64,000 bases of DNA from Candidatus Tectimicrobiota bacterium. Its GTDB lineage: Bacteria; JACPUC01. The notes below the pieces were generated by a model, which was not told where the DNA came from, did no database searches, and was given only the letters and a program-made list of their open reading frames with translations. The position numbers were made by a program, and so were the translations under genes. Below are positions 8,526 to 17,145 of the stretch, piece by piece. The stretch spans positions 35,630 through 99,629 of the forward strand of contig JACPUC010000021.1 in NCBI GenBank assembly GCA_016192455.1, in the 5' to 3' direction. The first letter of the stretch is position 1; each line of letters opens with the position of its first letter.

Positions 8526-9920
8526 TCAGGACCCGACGCGCAGGCCGAGCCGTTTCAGCTTGCGGTGCAGGCCGGCCCGGTCGAGGCCCAGGAAACGAGC
8601 CGCTTCGGAGAGGTTGCCGCGCGTTGAGGCCAGCACAAGGCTCAACGCCTCCCGTTCAGCCCGCGCCACCGTCTCCTTCAGGATCGTAGGCGACAACGGC
8701 GCCGCCTCGGAGTGTCCCGTGTCGGGGGGACCAGCCCCCAGGGCCTGCAGCGCCTGCCGGTCCAGCACAGCCCGGTCGCTCTCGATGACGAAGCGCTGCA
8801 TGAGGTCCTCGATCTCCCGCACGTGGCTCGTGTACTCCCGGTACTGGAGGCGGCGCATGGCGCTCGCATGCGGCCGCACGGGCCGCCCCGCCAGGGCGCC
8901 ATAGCGGGCGCAGAAGTGCTCGACGAGCTGCGGGATGTCCTGGCGCCGGCGTTGCAGCGGGGGCATGGCGAGGTGCACCAAGCTGACGCGCCGCAGCAAG
9001 TCGGGGTCTACTTCGGGCAGCCCGGCGATGGCCTCCGGGGGCTTGCGGGATAACGCGAGGAGGCGCCAGGCCGGAGCGCCGCCAGGGTGCGCCTCGTCGA
9101 GGTGGCGCACGAGGCAGCGCTGCAAGACCGCCGGCATCCCTTCGAAGCTCTTCAAGATGAGGGTGCCGGCCGGCCCCGTCGCCGCCTCGAGGAGGTGGAG
9201 GAGATCCTCGGTCGCCGCCGCATCCAGCCGCTCGACATGCACCACGCGGCAGCATGAGGCCGGCAGGCCGCTGGCTCGATGGATCACCATCGCCAAAAGT
9301 GTCTTCCCCGACCCGGCCGGTCCGCTGATGAAGGCGGGAAGGCGCGTGCGCGCCAGGCGCGCGGCCTTCTCCCTGAGGGCGCGCATCTCGGCGCTCGAGC
9401 CGATGAGCGCGGCGTCAAACTCCCAGCTCAGCGCCGGCCCGGCAGGCTCCTCGGTCGGCGCCGCGCCGTCCGCGCCGGCGCCTGCGCCGGCGGCCGCCCT
9501 CCCGCCTCTCGGCGGTTCTCCCAGCTCAACCTTTCCGAAGAGGTGAGAGAACGCCTGGAAGCACGTTGCCAGGCTCACGTGCACGAGCTGCCCGTCACTC
9601 GCCTCGCGGAAGATGGGAAACTCCGGCGGCGGATCGAGGCTCAGCAGCTCCATGATCGGCATCTGGGCAGCGAGCACCGAGGCGGGTTCGAGATGCTTCA
9701 TCGTCGGGCGAAGGTAGTCTTGCCGATCGGTGGCGCAGAGTTGCAGGAACGTCCGGCGCGTCAGCCGCCACACCTGGCCGTCGCGCTGCAGCCGCACCGG
9801 CAGCGCCTGCAGCGCCTCGTGGTTCTCGAACAGTCGCAGCGCCGTCTGGCGCGGCACCTGGGCGGTCAGGATCGGCAATTGAATGCCCGCAAGATCACGT
9901 AGTTTTGCCTGTGGGTCCAT
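8526..9920 (-). CDS. Degenerate sigma-54-activator-like AAA+ regulator with Fis-type HTH
   Basis: 464 residues. The N-terminal ~130 residues match no domain I recognise and are followed by an Ala/Gly-rich linker. The middle is an AAA+ domain of the bacterial enhancer-binding type: Walker A GPAGSGKT at 200-207, a sensor-like WRLLALS at 286-291, and DLLRRVSLVHLAMPPLQRRR with the R-finger region. However, the segment between Walker A and Walker B lacks the GAFTGA loop, and the Walker B position reads GTLILKSFEGM (252-262), with KS in place of DE. The C terminus is a Fis HTH (about 425-460). It therefore probably cannot remodel sigma-54 holoenzyme and may work as a DNA-binding regulator, ATP-binding at most. 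Confidence 0.85.
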   Translation of the reverse strand: MDPQAKLRDLAGIQLPILTAQVPRQTALRLFENHEALQALPVRLQRDGQVWRLTRRTFLQLCATDRQDYLRPTMKHLEPASVLAAQMPIMELLSLDPPPEFPIFREASDGQLVHVSLATCFQAFSHLFGKVELGEPPRGGRAAAGAGAGADGAAPTEEPAGPALSWEFDAALIGSSAEMRALREKAARLARTRLPAFISGPAGSGKTLLAMVIHRASGLPASCCRVVHVERLDAAATEDLLHLLEAATGPAGTLILKSFEGMPAVLQRCLVRHLDEAHPGGAPAWRLLALSRKPPEAIAGLPEVDPDLLRRVSLVHLAMPPLQRRRQDIPQLVEHFCARYGALAGRPVRPHASAMRRLQYREYTSHVREIEDLMQRFVIESDRAVLDRQALQALGAGPPDTGHSEAAPLSPTILKETVARAEREALSLVLASTRGNLSEAARFLGLDRAGLHRKLKRLGLRVGS

Positions 9921-10024
9921 GAGCCTTGCCGCTCTGTGGGAAAGTTGTAGATTCCTGTCAATATCCTACCCATTCTAGTGCCGCCCCGCAAGGCCGCGGG
10001 TCAAGCGGCGCGGCGGGCGGTCTG

Positions 10025-10052
10025 TTGGAAGATGCGGCAGGCATGGTATGAT
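10025..10052 (+). promoter_or_regulatory. Candidate sigma-70 promoter for the LLM gene
   Basis: TTGGAA (10025-10030), a 16-base spacer and TATGAT (10047-10052) with an extended -10 TGG just before it. It points at the oxidoreductase start at 10168, giving a leader of about 110 bases. Seen by eye only. Confidence 0.45.
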
Positions 10053-10167
10053 CCGGGGGATTTCCTGATTCGCCCCAGGCTGCCAAGGTGGCGCGGCGGA
10101 CGTGCCCGGCGGCGCGGTCTCGAACGCTGCCGGGCTGATCTCCCATTCCTCTTCTCGGGAAGCGTGC

Positions 10168-11142
10168 ATGACGCCCCCCAACGCTGCCCCTCCCCAGGTT
10201 GCCGTCTCCCGGCCCACGGTCGGCGCGGCCTTTCACATGGCCCCCGGCGAGGAGCTCTTCCGGCTGGCCGAGCGCCTGGAACGCGCCGGCTATGATGCGC
10301 TCTGGGTGGGAGACCACATGGCGGTGCATGGGCCGGTGCTGGAGCCGTTCATCCTCCTGGCCGCCCTGGCCAGCCGCACCCAGCGCATCAGGCTGGGGAC
10401 GAGCGTCTACGTCCTCCCCCTGCGCCACCCCGCGGTGGTGGCAAAGCTGGCCGCCTCCCTCGATTTCCTCAGCAATGGCCGGCTCATCCTCGGGGTGGGG
10501 GTGGGCGGTGAGTTCCCCAAAGAGTTTGAGCTCTGCGGCGTGCCGCTGCGGCAGCGGGGCCGGCGCGCGGCGGAGGCCCTCGCCGTGCTGCGGGCGCTCT
10601 GGCGCGACGGCGAGAGCAGCTTCCATGGCGAGTTCGCCGCCTTCGACGGCGTCACCATGCTGCCGAAACCGCTGCAGCCAGGCGGCGTGCCGCTTTGGGG
10701 CGGCGGCCGCTCCGAGGCGGCGCTGCGCCGCGCCGCCCGTCACTGCGACGGCTGGCTCTCGTATGCGATGGCGCCGGACCGCCTTGCCGAAAGCCTGCGG
10801 CGCATCCAGGCCTACGCCGAGGAAGCGGGCCGGGCGCTGGATCAGTTCACCGTCGCGCACCAGGTCTGGCTCTTCGTCGATGGCGATGAGGAGCGCGCCT
10901 TCCGCATCGCCAACGAGAACCTCTCCCATCGCTTCGCCCAGCCGTTCGCGGCGCGAACCCGCAAGCTGAGCGTGCTGGGGCCACCGGAGGCCTGCCGGGA
11001 GAAGCTGGCGGCGTACCATGCGGCCGGCGTGCGCCACTTCATCATCGACCCGGTCTGTCCCGAAGCGCTGGCGGACGAGCAGCTCGAGCGCTTCGCCGAG
11101 GAGCTGGCGCCGCGCCTGCGTGAGTTCGGGGCCGCGGCCTGA
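10168..11142 (+). CDS. LLM-class (luciferase-like) flavin or F420-dependent oxidoreductase
   Basis: 324 residues from the ATG at 10168; an upstream in-frame ATG at 10102 would add an unlikely Ser/Gly-rich leader. The TIM-barrel family pattern is clear: GYDALWVGDH near the start, RTQRIRLGTSVYVLPLRHP, then GRLILGVGVGGEFPKEFE. Such enzymes use reduced FMN or F420 for monooxygenation or hydride transfer. There is nothing local that tells the substrate. The gene stands alone, divergent from the degenerate regulator (about 250 bases apart), which makes that regulator a possible controller. Confidence 0.88.
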   Translation: MTPPNAAPPQVAVSRPTVGAAFHMAPGEELFRLAERLERAGYDALWVGDHMAVHGPVLEPFILLAALASRTQRIRLGTSVYVLPLRHPAVVAKLAASLDFLSNGRLILGVGVGGEFPKEFELCGVPLRQRGRRAAEALAVLRALWRDGESSFHGEFAAFDGVTMLPKPLQPGGVPLWGGGRSEAALRRAARHCDGWLSYAMAPDRLAESLRRIQAYAEEAGRALDQFTVAHQVWLFVDGDEERAFRIANENLSHRFAQPFAARTRKLSVLGPPEACREKLAAYHAAGVRHFIIDPVCPEALADEQLERFAEELAPRLREFGAAA

Positions 11143-11297
11143 GACGAGGGCGGTGTTGCGCCGCCATGGCGAGGTGTGCTCGCCGTGGAAGCAGACCGCC
11201 CCCCCTCCCGCGCCTCCGCGCCAGGCATGACGACATTTCCGCGGACCCGCTGCTGCCGGGACCCTCCGAGCGCGGGCCTGCGCCGCTGAGGAACTCC

Positions 11298-12446
11298 ATG
11301 ATGCACGCCACCCGCACCATCAGCCGCGGGGTCTCTCCCCGCGCCGTCCCGCGCCGGCTCCTGCCGACGCTGGCGTTCCTCGTCGCCCTGCTGTCGCCGA
11401 CTGCGCCCATGGCGCAGCGCCCGGCCGGAAGCGGTGGGGAGCAGACGCGCCAGCCTCTGCCAACGCCGCCCGGCTCCACCCAGCCCGCCGTCCGGCAGCT
11501 CACCTTCGTGGGCGACAACGGCGAGGGTTACTTCTCCCCCGACGGCACGAAGATCATCTTCCAAGCGAAGCAGCGGCCGGAGCACTGGGCCACGCAGATT
11601 TACCTCCTCGATCTCGCCACCGGCCAGGAGCGGCGCATCTCCCGCAACAGCGGCGACGACACCTGCTCGTACTTCCAGCCCAGCCCGGCCGGCGGGGGCG
11701 CGGCGCCGCGGCGCATCATCTACGCCTCGACGTTCGACGAGATCGCCGAGAACCCGCAGATGGCGGCCTTCAAGCCGGAGGCGCGCCGCGCCAAGGAGGA
11801 GGCCGAGCGCCAAGCCGGCCGGCGCCGCAGCTACTCCTGGGAGTTCCTTCCCTACGAGGTCTACAGCGCCAACCTCGACGGTTCCGAGGTGCGGCGGCTC
11901 ACCTTCTCGCCTGGCTATGACGCCGAAGGCACCTTCTCGCCGGACGGCTCGAAGATCATCTTCACCTCGAACCGGGATGGCGACCTCGAGCTCTACACGA
12001 TGAACCCCGACGGTTCGCAGCAGCGCCGCATCACCCACGCCAAGGGCTACGACGGCGGCGCCTTCTTCTCGCCGGACGGCCGCTCCATCGTCTGGCGCGC
12101 CTTCCGCGGCGACGGGCGCCACGCTCAGGTCTTTGTGGCCGACGCCGACGGCAGCCACGAGCGCCAGCTCACCCACGACCCCGCCATCAACTGGGCGCCG
12201 TTCTACCATCCCGATGGCACGAAGATTCTCTACTCCTCCAATCGCGACGACCCGCGCAACTTCGAGCTCTACCTCATCGACATCGCGGGGAGTTGCATCA
12301 AGCGCCTCACCTACCATGAGGGAGCTGATATCCTGCCGGTCTTTTCGCCGGACGGCAGGACGATCCTCTGGACGTCGAATCGCAGCGGCACGAACCAGCT
12401 CCACCTCATGGACTTCCAGGAGCCGTCAACGTGCATCAACCGGTAA
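11298..12446 (+). CDS. TolB-like beta-propeller (PD40 repeats) exported protein
   Basis: 382 residues from the ATG at 11298, behind GAGGA; an ATG at 11301 is equally possible. A signal peptide covers about residues 1-35 ending near PMAQR. At least five PD40 repeats are visible, each with an (S/H)PDG(T/S/R) core: SPDGTKIIFQ, SPDGSKIIFTSNRDGD, SPDGRSIVWRAF, HPDGTKILYSSN and SPDGRTILWTSNRSG. This forms a six-bladed propeller, a periplasmic or surface protein-binding scaffold. It is not tolB itself, since pal/tolA genes are absent. Its stop lies inside the next gene, so the two proteins are probably made together. Confidence 0.88.
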   Translation: MMHATRTISRGVSPRAVPRRLLPTLAFLVALLSPTAPMAQRPAGSGGEQTRQPLPTPPGSTQPAVRQLTFVGDNGEGYFSPDGTKIIFQAKQRPEHWATQIYLLDLATGQERRISRNSGDDTCSYFQPSPAGGGAAPRRIIYASTFDEIAENPQMAAFKPEARRAKEEAERQAGRRRSYSWEFLPYEVYSANLDGSEVRRLTFSPGYDAEGTFSPDGSKIIFTSNRDGDLELYTMNPDGSQQRRITHAKGYDGGAFFSPDGRSIVWRAFRGDGRHAQVFVADADGSHERQLTHDPAINWAPFYHPDGTKILYSSNRDDPRNFELYLIDIAGSCIKRLTYHEGADILPVFSPDGRTILWTSNRSGTNQLHLMDFQEPSTCINR

Positions 12447-14551
12447 CCCAGGGTGTATGCCGCACCCCACAGGCGGGCGCCGCCGAGTCGCTTCCGCCCT
12501 GGGCGCCGGCGCGGCAAGCCCGGCCGCGCGGCGGGGCGATCACCGCCATTGGCTTCCTGCTCCTCGCGCTGCTGGTCGGCGGGTCACTCCGGCCGGGGTC
12601 AGGGCGGGCCCAGGAGGCTGCTCCCGACCATGCCGGGCAGTCCAGCCCGGCGCTGCAGAGCGGCGTCTCGGGGGGCGGCGCCCCTACCGGCACGGCCGTT
12701 GCGGCCCCGCCCGCGCGCGCCTCACGCTTCAGCCCCGAGAGGCTCTTCGAGGACGTGGCGACGCTCGCCGATGACCGCATGGAGGGCCGCGGCATCGGCA
12801 CCGCCGGCCTCGAGCGGGCGGCTGCCTACATCGCGGCGCAGTTCGCCGCCGCGGGGCTGACGCCGGCCGGCGACAACGGCGCCTACTTCCAGAGCTTCCG
12901 CGTTCCCACCGGCGTGCGCCTGCTGGCGGGGAACCACCTCCGCGTCAACGGCAGGGAGCTGCGCCTCGAGGACGATTTCGTGCCGCTCAACTTTGCCGCA
13001 AATGGCGCCGCCGGCGGCGGCCTCGTCTTCGCCGGCTTCGGCATCACGGCGCCGGAGATCGGCTATGACGATTACGCCGGGATCGACGTGGCGGGCAAGA
13101 TCGTCATGGTGCTCCGCCGCGAGCCGCGCGAACGCGATCAGCAGAGCCCGTTCCGCGATCCGCGCGCCTATCGCTACTCCGAGGTGCGCTACAAGCTCCA
13201 CAACGCGCGGCAGCACGGCGCCGCCGGCGTCCTGGTCGTGGACCTCCCCGATCCGCCAGCTCCGGCGAAGCCGTCCGCCGCGCCGCGCGCCACAGCGGGG
13301 AAGCCTCCGCAGCCTGGCGACGGCGCAGCGCGCCGGCCGCTCCGCTTCGACGAGCGCACCGGCGGGGCTTCCGCCGGCATCCTCGCGGTCTACCTGCACC
13401 ACGAGGTTGCGACGCGGCTGCTGCGCGATGCCGGCGCTTCCCTCGAGGAGCGCAAGGCTTCGATTGACGCCACGTTGCAGCCCGCCTCGCTGGAGGCGCC
13501 CGGGGTGAGCGTCGAGCTCGTTGTGGCGCTGGAGAAGGTCTTCGGCAGTGTCCGCAACGTCGTCGGCTGGCTCCCCGGGCAGGATGCGACGCCGCGCCGG
13601 GAGGTCGTCGTCATCGGCGCCCACTACGATCACCTTGGCTACGGGGATGGGAACTCCCTGGCCGCGAGCCCGGGGCGCGCAGTCCACAACGGCGCCGATG
13701 ACAACGCCTCCGGGGTGGCCGGGGTGCTGGCGCTGGCGCGGTCCTTCGCCGCCCGACGCGGCACGGAGGCCGGCGCCCCACGCAGCCTGCTCTTCGCCGC
13801 CTTCGCCGCGGAGGAGCTCGGGGTGCTCGGCTCCACCTACTTCGTGAAGCATCCGCCCGGCCCGCTGGCGCCGCCGCAGGGCATCGGCGACGTGGCCGCC
13901 ATGCTCAACCTCGACATGATCGGGCGCCTGCGGCAGCGCACCCTGCACGTGCAGGGGGTGGACTCGGCGGCAGGCTTCCGCAGCCTCGCGCAGGAGATCG
14001 CCGCGCCGCTTGGCCTGCAGCTCAAGTTCCTCGGCGAGGGGTACGGGCCGTCAGACCACACACCCTTCTATGCCGCGAAGGTTCCCGTGCTCTTCTTCTT
14101 CACGGGGCCGCACAGCGACTACCACAAGCCGAGTGACGACGCGACCAAGATCAATGCCGCCGGCATGGCCGAGGTGGTGGAGCTGGTGGCACGCGTCGCC
14201 GAGCGCCTCGCCGCCTCGCCGCGACCGCAGTACGTCGCGGCGAAGACACCGCCGGCACGGCGCGCGGCGGGTTCCGGCGGAGGTTACGGGCCGCGCTTCG
14301 GCATCGTGCCGGATTTCTCCGAGTTCGAGGGCGGCGTGCTCATCAGCGGCGTCGGGCCGGGGACTCCGGCGGACAGCATTGGGCTGCGCACCGGCGACGT
14401 CATCACGCGGTTCGCCGGCGTCCCGGTGTACAACCTCTATGACTTCACGTACGTGCTGCGCTCGAAACGGGCTGGCGATGAGGTCGAGGTAACATTCCGG
14501 AGAGACGGCGGCACCTTCACCAAGCGGGTGACCTTGGAGCGCCGGCGCTAG
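12431..14551 (+). CDS. M28-family zinc aminopeptidase with PA and PDZ domains, exported
   Basis: 706 residues from a GTG at 12431 with AGGAG eight bases upstream, overlapping the propeller gene by 16 bases. An export signal or anchor is at about residues 38-60. A protease-associated insert follows (ITAPEIGYDDYAG ... GKIVMVLRREP). The M28 zinc site is complete: VVIGAHYDHLG, HNGADDNASG, AAEELGVLGS, NLDMIGRL and SDHTPFY. The last ~85 residues are a PDZ domain (GVGPGTPADSIGLRTGD). It should remove N-terminal residues from peptides outside the cytoplasm. The coupling to a propeller protein suggests a protease-scaffold pair. Confidence 0.92.
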   Translation: MHQPVTQGVCRTPQAGAAESLPPWAPARQARPRGGAITAIGFLLLALLVGGSLRPGSGRAQEAAPDHAGQSSPALQSGVSGGGAPTGTAVAAPPARASRFSPERLFEDVATLADDRMEGRGIGTAGLERAAAYIAAQFAAAGLTPAGDNGAYFQSFRVPTGVRLLAGNHLRVNGRELRLEDDFVPLNFAANGAAGGGLVFAGFGITAPEIGYDDYAGIDVAGKIVMVLRREPRERDQQSPFRDPRAYRYSEVRYKLHNARQHGAAGVLVVDLPDPPAPAKPSAAPRATAGKPPQPGDGAARRPLRFDERTGGASAGILAVYLHHEVATRLLRDAGASLEERKASIDATLQPASLEAPGVSVELVVALEKVFGSVRNVVGWLPGQDATPRREVVVIGAHYDHLGYGDGNSLAASPGRAVHNGADDNASGVAGVLALARSFAARRGTEAGAPRSLLFAAFAAEELGVLGSTYFVKHPPGPLAPPQGIGDVAAMLNLDMIGRLRQRTLHVQGVDSAAGFRSLAQEIAAPLGLQLKFLGEGYGPSDHTPFYAAKVPVLFFFTGPHSDYHKPSDDATKINAAGMAEVVELVARVAERLAASPRPQYVAAKTPPARRAAGSGGGYGPRFGIVPDFSEFEGGVLISGVGPGTPADSIGLRTGDVITRFAGVPVYNLYDFTYVLRSKRAGDEVEVTFRRDGGTFTKRVTLERRR

Positions 14552-14972
14552 GCGGTGCGGTCGAAGCCTCGCCGCGCGCCGCCCGCAGAGTGGCGAGGCG
14601 AAGGGCCGAGGGGAGCGCCGCGGGTCGCCGCTGCCGCGAAGCCCCAAGCGCTCCCGCCCGCCGGCACGCTGGTCAGCGGAGAGAGGGAAGCTCGGTCCAG
14701 TTCGCGGGCAGGCTGGAGCATGGTAGAATAACCGCACTCCACTACATACCGCGGCGCGCGTTAGGGTCTGCGCGCAGGGAGGGGTGCGGAGCTGCGCGGC
14801 CGGCAGACGGCGAGGATGGCGTCATGCAGGAGCGTGGCGGGCCGTCCGCGCCATGCCAGCAGCGGGGCTCAGCTCCACTCCTCGGCGGCGGCCACTTCGC
14901 GGGCTGGTTCTTCGCCACGCGGAGCATGAGGTCGCCGGCGGGAGGGGGGGCTGTCACATGGGAGGAACAGGC
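14552..14972 (+). promoter_or_regulatory. Intergenic leader of substrate-binding protein gene with extended -10
   Basis: 420 bases without a gene. TGGTAGAAT at 14721-14729 is an extended -10 element with no good -35; it could start a leader of about 235 bases before the substrate-binding protein. Nothing else is recognised. Confidence 0.35.
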
Positions 14973-15959
14973 ATGCGGCACGTGCTGACTTCGGCGGTCG
15001 GATTGGTGATGGCGCTGGTGGTGCTGGTGGGCTTGACGCCGGCGGCGCCTGCTCAAGGGGTGATCAAGGTGGGCATCCTGCCCCTCATCTCTTACGCGCC
15101 CATCTTTGTGGCTATTGAGAAAGGGTTCTTCAAGGAAGAGGGGCTGGAGGTCGAGCTCATCCGCTTTGCCTCGGGCGCCAAGATGATGGCCCCCCTGGCG
15201 ACCGGGGAAATCCAGGTGGCTTCAGGCTCGGCCAGCGCCGGCCTCTTCAACTCCATCGCCAAGGGGGCTGACTTCCGCATCGTGGCGGACAAGGGACAGA
15301 TTCGGCCAGGCTATGGGTTCGTGCAACTGATCGTGCGCAAAGACCTCCTCGACTCCGGCGCCGTGAAGAGCGTCAAAGACCTCGAGGGCCGGACCCTTGC
15401 CAACCATGCCAGGGGCATCATCAACGACTATATCCTCTACGCGATTGCGAAGGAGCGCGGACTTGATCGCAGCAAGTTGAACGTGGTCTACATGGAGCCG
15501 CCGAAAATCTACGCGGCGCTGAAATCAAAGGCGATTGATGCGGCGCTGACGGTGGAGCCGTGGACCGTCCGCGCCGAGATGGAAGGGCTCGCCGTCCGCT
15601 ACATCTACGCCGACCAGCTTGCGCTGGTGCGGGAGATGCAGATTGCCGAAATCTTCTACTCCGGCAAGTTCATTCGCGAGCAGGAAGCGGCCGCCCGCAA
15701 GTTCATGAAGGTCTACCTGCGCGGCATTCGGTACTTCAACGAGCGCGGCATGAAGAACGATGAGATCGTCACCATCATCGAGAAGTACACCAAGGTGCCG
15801 CGGAACATGATCAGCGCCTCGACGCCGTTCTACCTCGACAACGACGGCAAGGTGCTCGTGGAGTCGATCGAAAAGCTGCAGGATTTCTTTTACGAAGAAC
15901 GGCTCGTCAAACAGAAGCTGCCGATGGACAAGGTGGTGGACCTGCGCTTCCTGAAGTAG
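14973..15959 (+). CDS. ABC-type substrate-binding protein, NMT1/SsuA family
   Basis: 328 residues from the ATG at 14973 with GGAGGA seven bases before it. A signal peptide ends near TPAAPAQG. The mature part begins IKVGILPLISYAPIFVAIEK and continues GFFKEEGLEVEL, the typical start of the SsuA/TauA/THI5-like fold, and DAALTVEPWTV is the usual second-lobe segment. Such proteins deliver sulfonates, nitrate, aromatic acids, pyrimidine precursors or similar to an ABC importer. No permease or ATPase gene is nearby, so either it serves a transporter elsewhere or acts as a free-standing receptor. Confidence 0.9.
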   Translation: MRHVLTSAVGLVMALVVLVGLTPAAPAQGVIKVGILPLISYAPIFVAIEKGFFKEEGLEVELIRFASGAKMMAPLATGEIQVASGSASAGLFNSIAKGADFRIVADKGQIRPGYGFVQLIVRKDLLDSGAVKSVKDLEGRTLANHARGIINDYILYAIAKERGLDRSKLNVVYMEPPKIYAALKSKAIDAALTVEPWTVRAEMEGLAVRYIYADQLALVREMQIAEIFYSGKFIREQEAAARKFMKVYLRGIRYFNERGMKNDEIVTIIEKYTKVPRNMISASTPFYLDNDGKVLVESIEKLQDFFYEERLVKQKLPMDKVVDLRFLK

Positions 15960-16000
15960 GCGCGGCGCGGGCGAGCCGGGCAACCGAGGCGGCGGTCGCG

Positions 16001-16897
16001 TCAGCCGCGCGCCTCCTGCCGCGCCGCCTGCCGGGCCTGCTCCTCGGCGTGGTAGGAGCTGCGCACCAGGGGGCCGGCTTCCACGTGGCGGAAGCCGAGG
16101 GCAAGGGCTTCCCGGCGCAGCGTGGCGAACTCGCCGGGATGCCAGAAGCGCTCGACCCGCAGGTGGCGGGGCGAGGGTTGCAGGTACTGGCCGAGGTTGA
16201 CGATCCCGCAGCCCACCCCGCGGAGGTCGCGGAGCACCTGCCGGACCTCGTCGATCTCCTCTCCCAAGCCCAGCATGAGGCCGCTCTTCGTGCGCGCGCC
16301 ATGCTCGCCGGCGCGGCGCAAGAGCTCGAGGGTGCGGCCATACTTGGCCTGGGGCCGCACCCGCCGGTAGAGGCGCGGCACCGTCTCGGTGTTGTGGGCC
16401 AGGATGTCCGGCGCCGCGTCGAGGAGGGTGAGGAGATCGCGCCGCGAGCCCTGGAAGTCGGGCGCCAGCGCCTCGATCGTGCACCGTGGGCTGAGCCGGC
16501 GCACGGCGCGGATCGTCGCGGCCCAGATGCCCGCGCCGCCATCGGCAAGCTCGTCGCGGTTCACCGAGGTGAGGACGGCGTGGCGCAACCCCAAGGCGCG
16601 CACGGCGCGGGCCACCCGTAGAGGCTCCTCCAGGTCAAGCCCCTGCGGCCGCCCCGTGGTCACCTCGCAAAACCCGCAGCTCCTCGTACACACCTCCCCC
16701 AACAGCATGAACGTGGCGGTGCCGCGTCCCCAGCAGTCGCCGAGGTTCGGACAGCGCGCGCTCTCGCACACGGTGTGCAGCCGCTCTCGACGCACGAGGT
16801 CCTTCAGCGCCAGGTAGGTGGCGCCCATGGGAAGCCGCACCTTCAGCCACGGCGGCTTGCGCGCCGGGCGCTCGGAGATGACCCTCAACTCCGCCAT
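16001..16897 (-). CDS. lipA: Lipoyl synthase
   Basis: 298 residues from the ATG at 16897; the longer upstream frame is out of family. Both clusters are seen: the auxiliary [4Fe-4S] ligands C44, C49 and C55 (CESARCPNLGDC), and the radical SAM motif CTRSCGFC (C70, C74, C77). The C terminus keeps the RSSYHAEE segment that closes the auxiliary cluster with its Ser. It inserts two sulfur atoms into octanoyl groups on E2 subunits and GcvH. No lipB lies beside it. The family length is normal. Confidence 0.97.
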   Translation of the reverse strand: MAELRVISERPARKPPWLKVRLPMGATYLALKDLVRRERLHTVCESARCPNLGDCWGRGTATFMLLGEVCTRSCGFCEVTTGRPQGLDLEEPLRVARAVRALGLRHAVLTSVNRDELADGGAGIWAATIRAVRRLSPRCTIEALAPDFQGSRRDLLTLLDAAPDILAHNTETVPRLYRRVRPQAKYGRTLELLRRAGEHGARTKSGLMLGLGEEIDEVRQVLRDLRGVGCGIVNLGQYLQPSPRHLRVERFWHPGEFATLRREALALGFRHVEAGPLVRSSYHAEEQARQAARQEARG

Positions 16898-17076
16898 CCC
16901 GCGGTCCTCGTCCTCTCTGCGGGCGCCGGCTGCGTCTCCTGCTCGGCATGGCACGGGGCACCTCATCCCAGCAGGGGCCGCGCAGCCCTGCCTGCCACGG
17001 GTGGCCGACCAGGGAGGGGCGCGCGGCGCGGCGGCTCCAGCTTCCTCCCATCGCATCGCCTGAGAACCAGCCCGGC

Positions 17077-17105
17077 TTGCCTTTGCTCTTCTGATTCCCT
17101 ACACA
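17077..17105 (+). promoter_or_regulatory. Possible sigma-70 promoter for MFS gene
   Basis: TTGCCT (17077-17082), 17-base spacer, TACACA (17100-17105), about 40 bases before the transporter start. Weak -10. Confidence 0.3.
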
Positions 17106-17145
17106 TGGTACGTTTCGCCTCCGCGCTTTGCCAGGGGGAATGCTG

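Noticed and set aside
15525-16484. Long minus-strand frame overlapping the substrate-binding protein and lipA
   Set aside because: It is out of frame with lipA and the substrate-binding protein gene, and has the biased Arg/Pro/Ala composition of a shadow frame.
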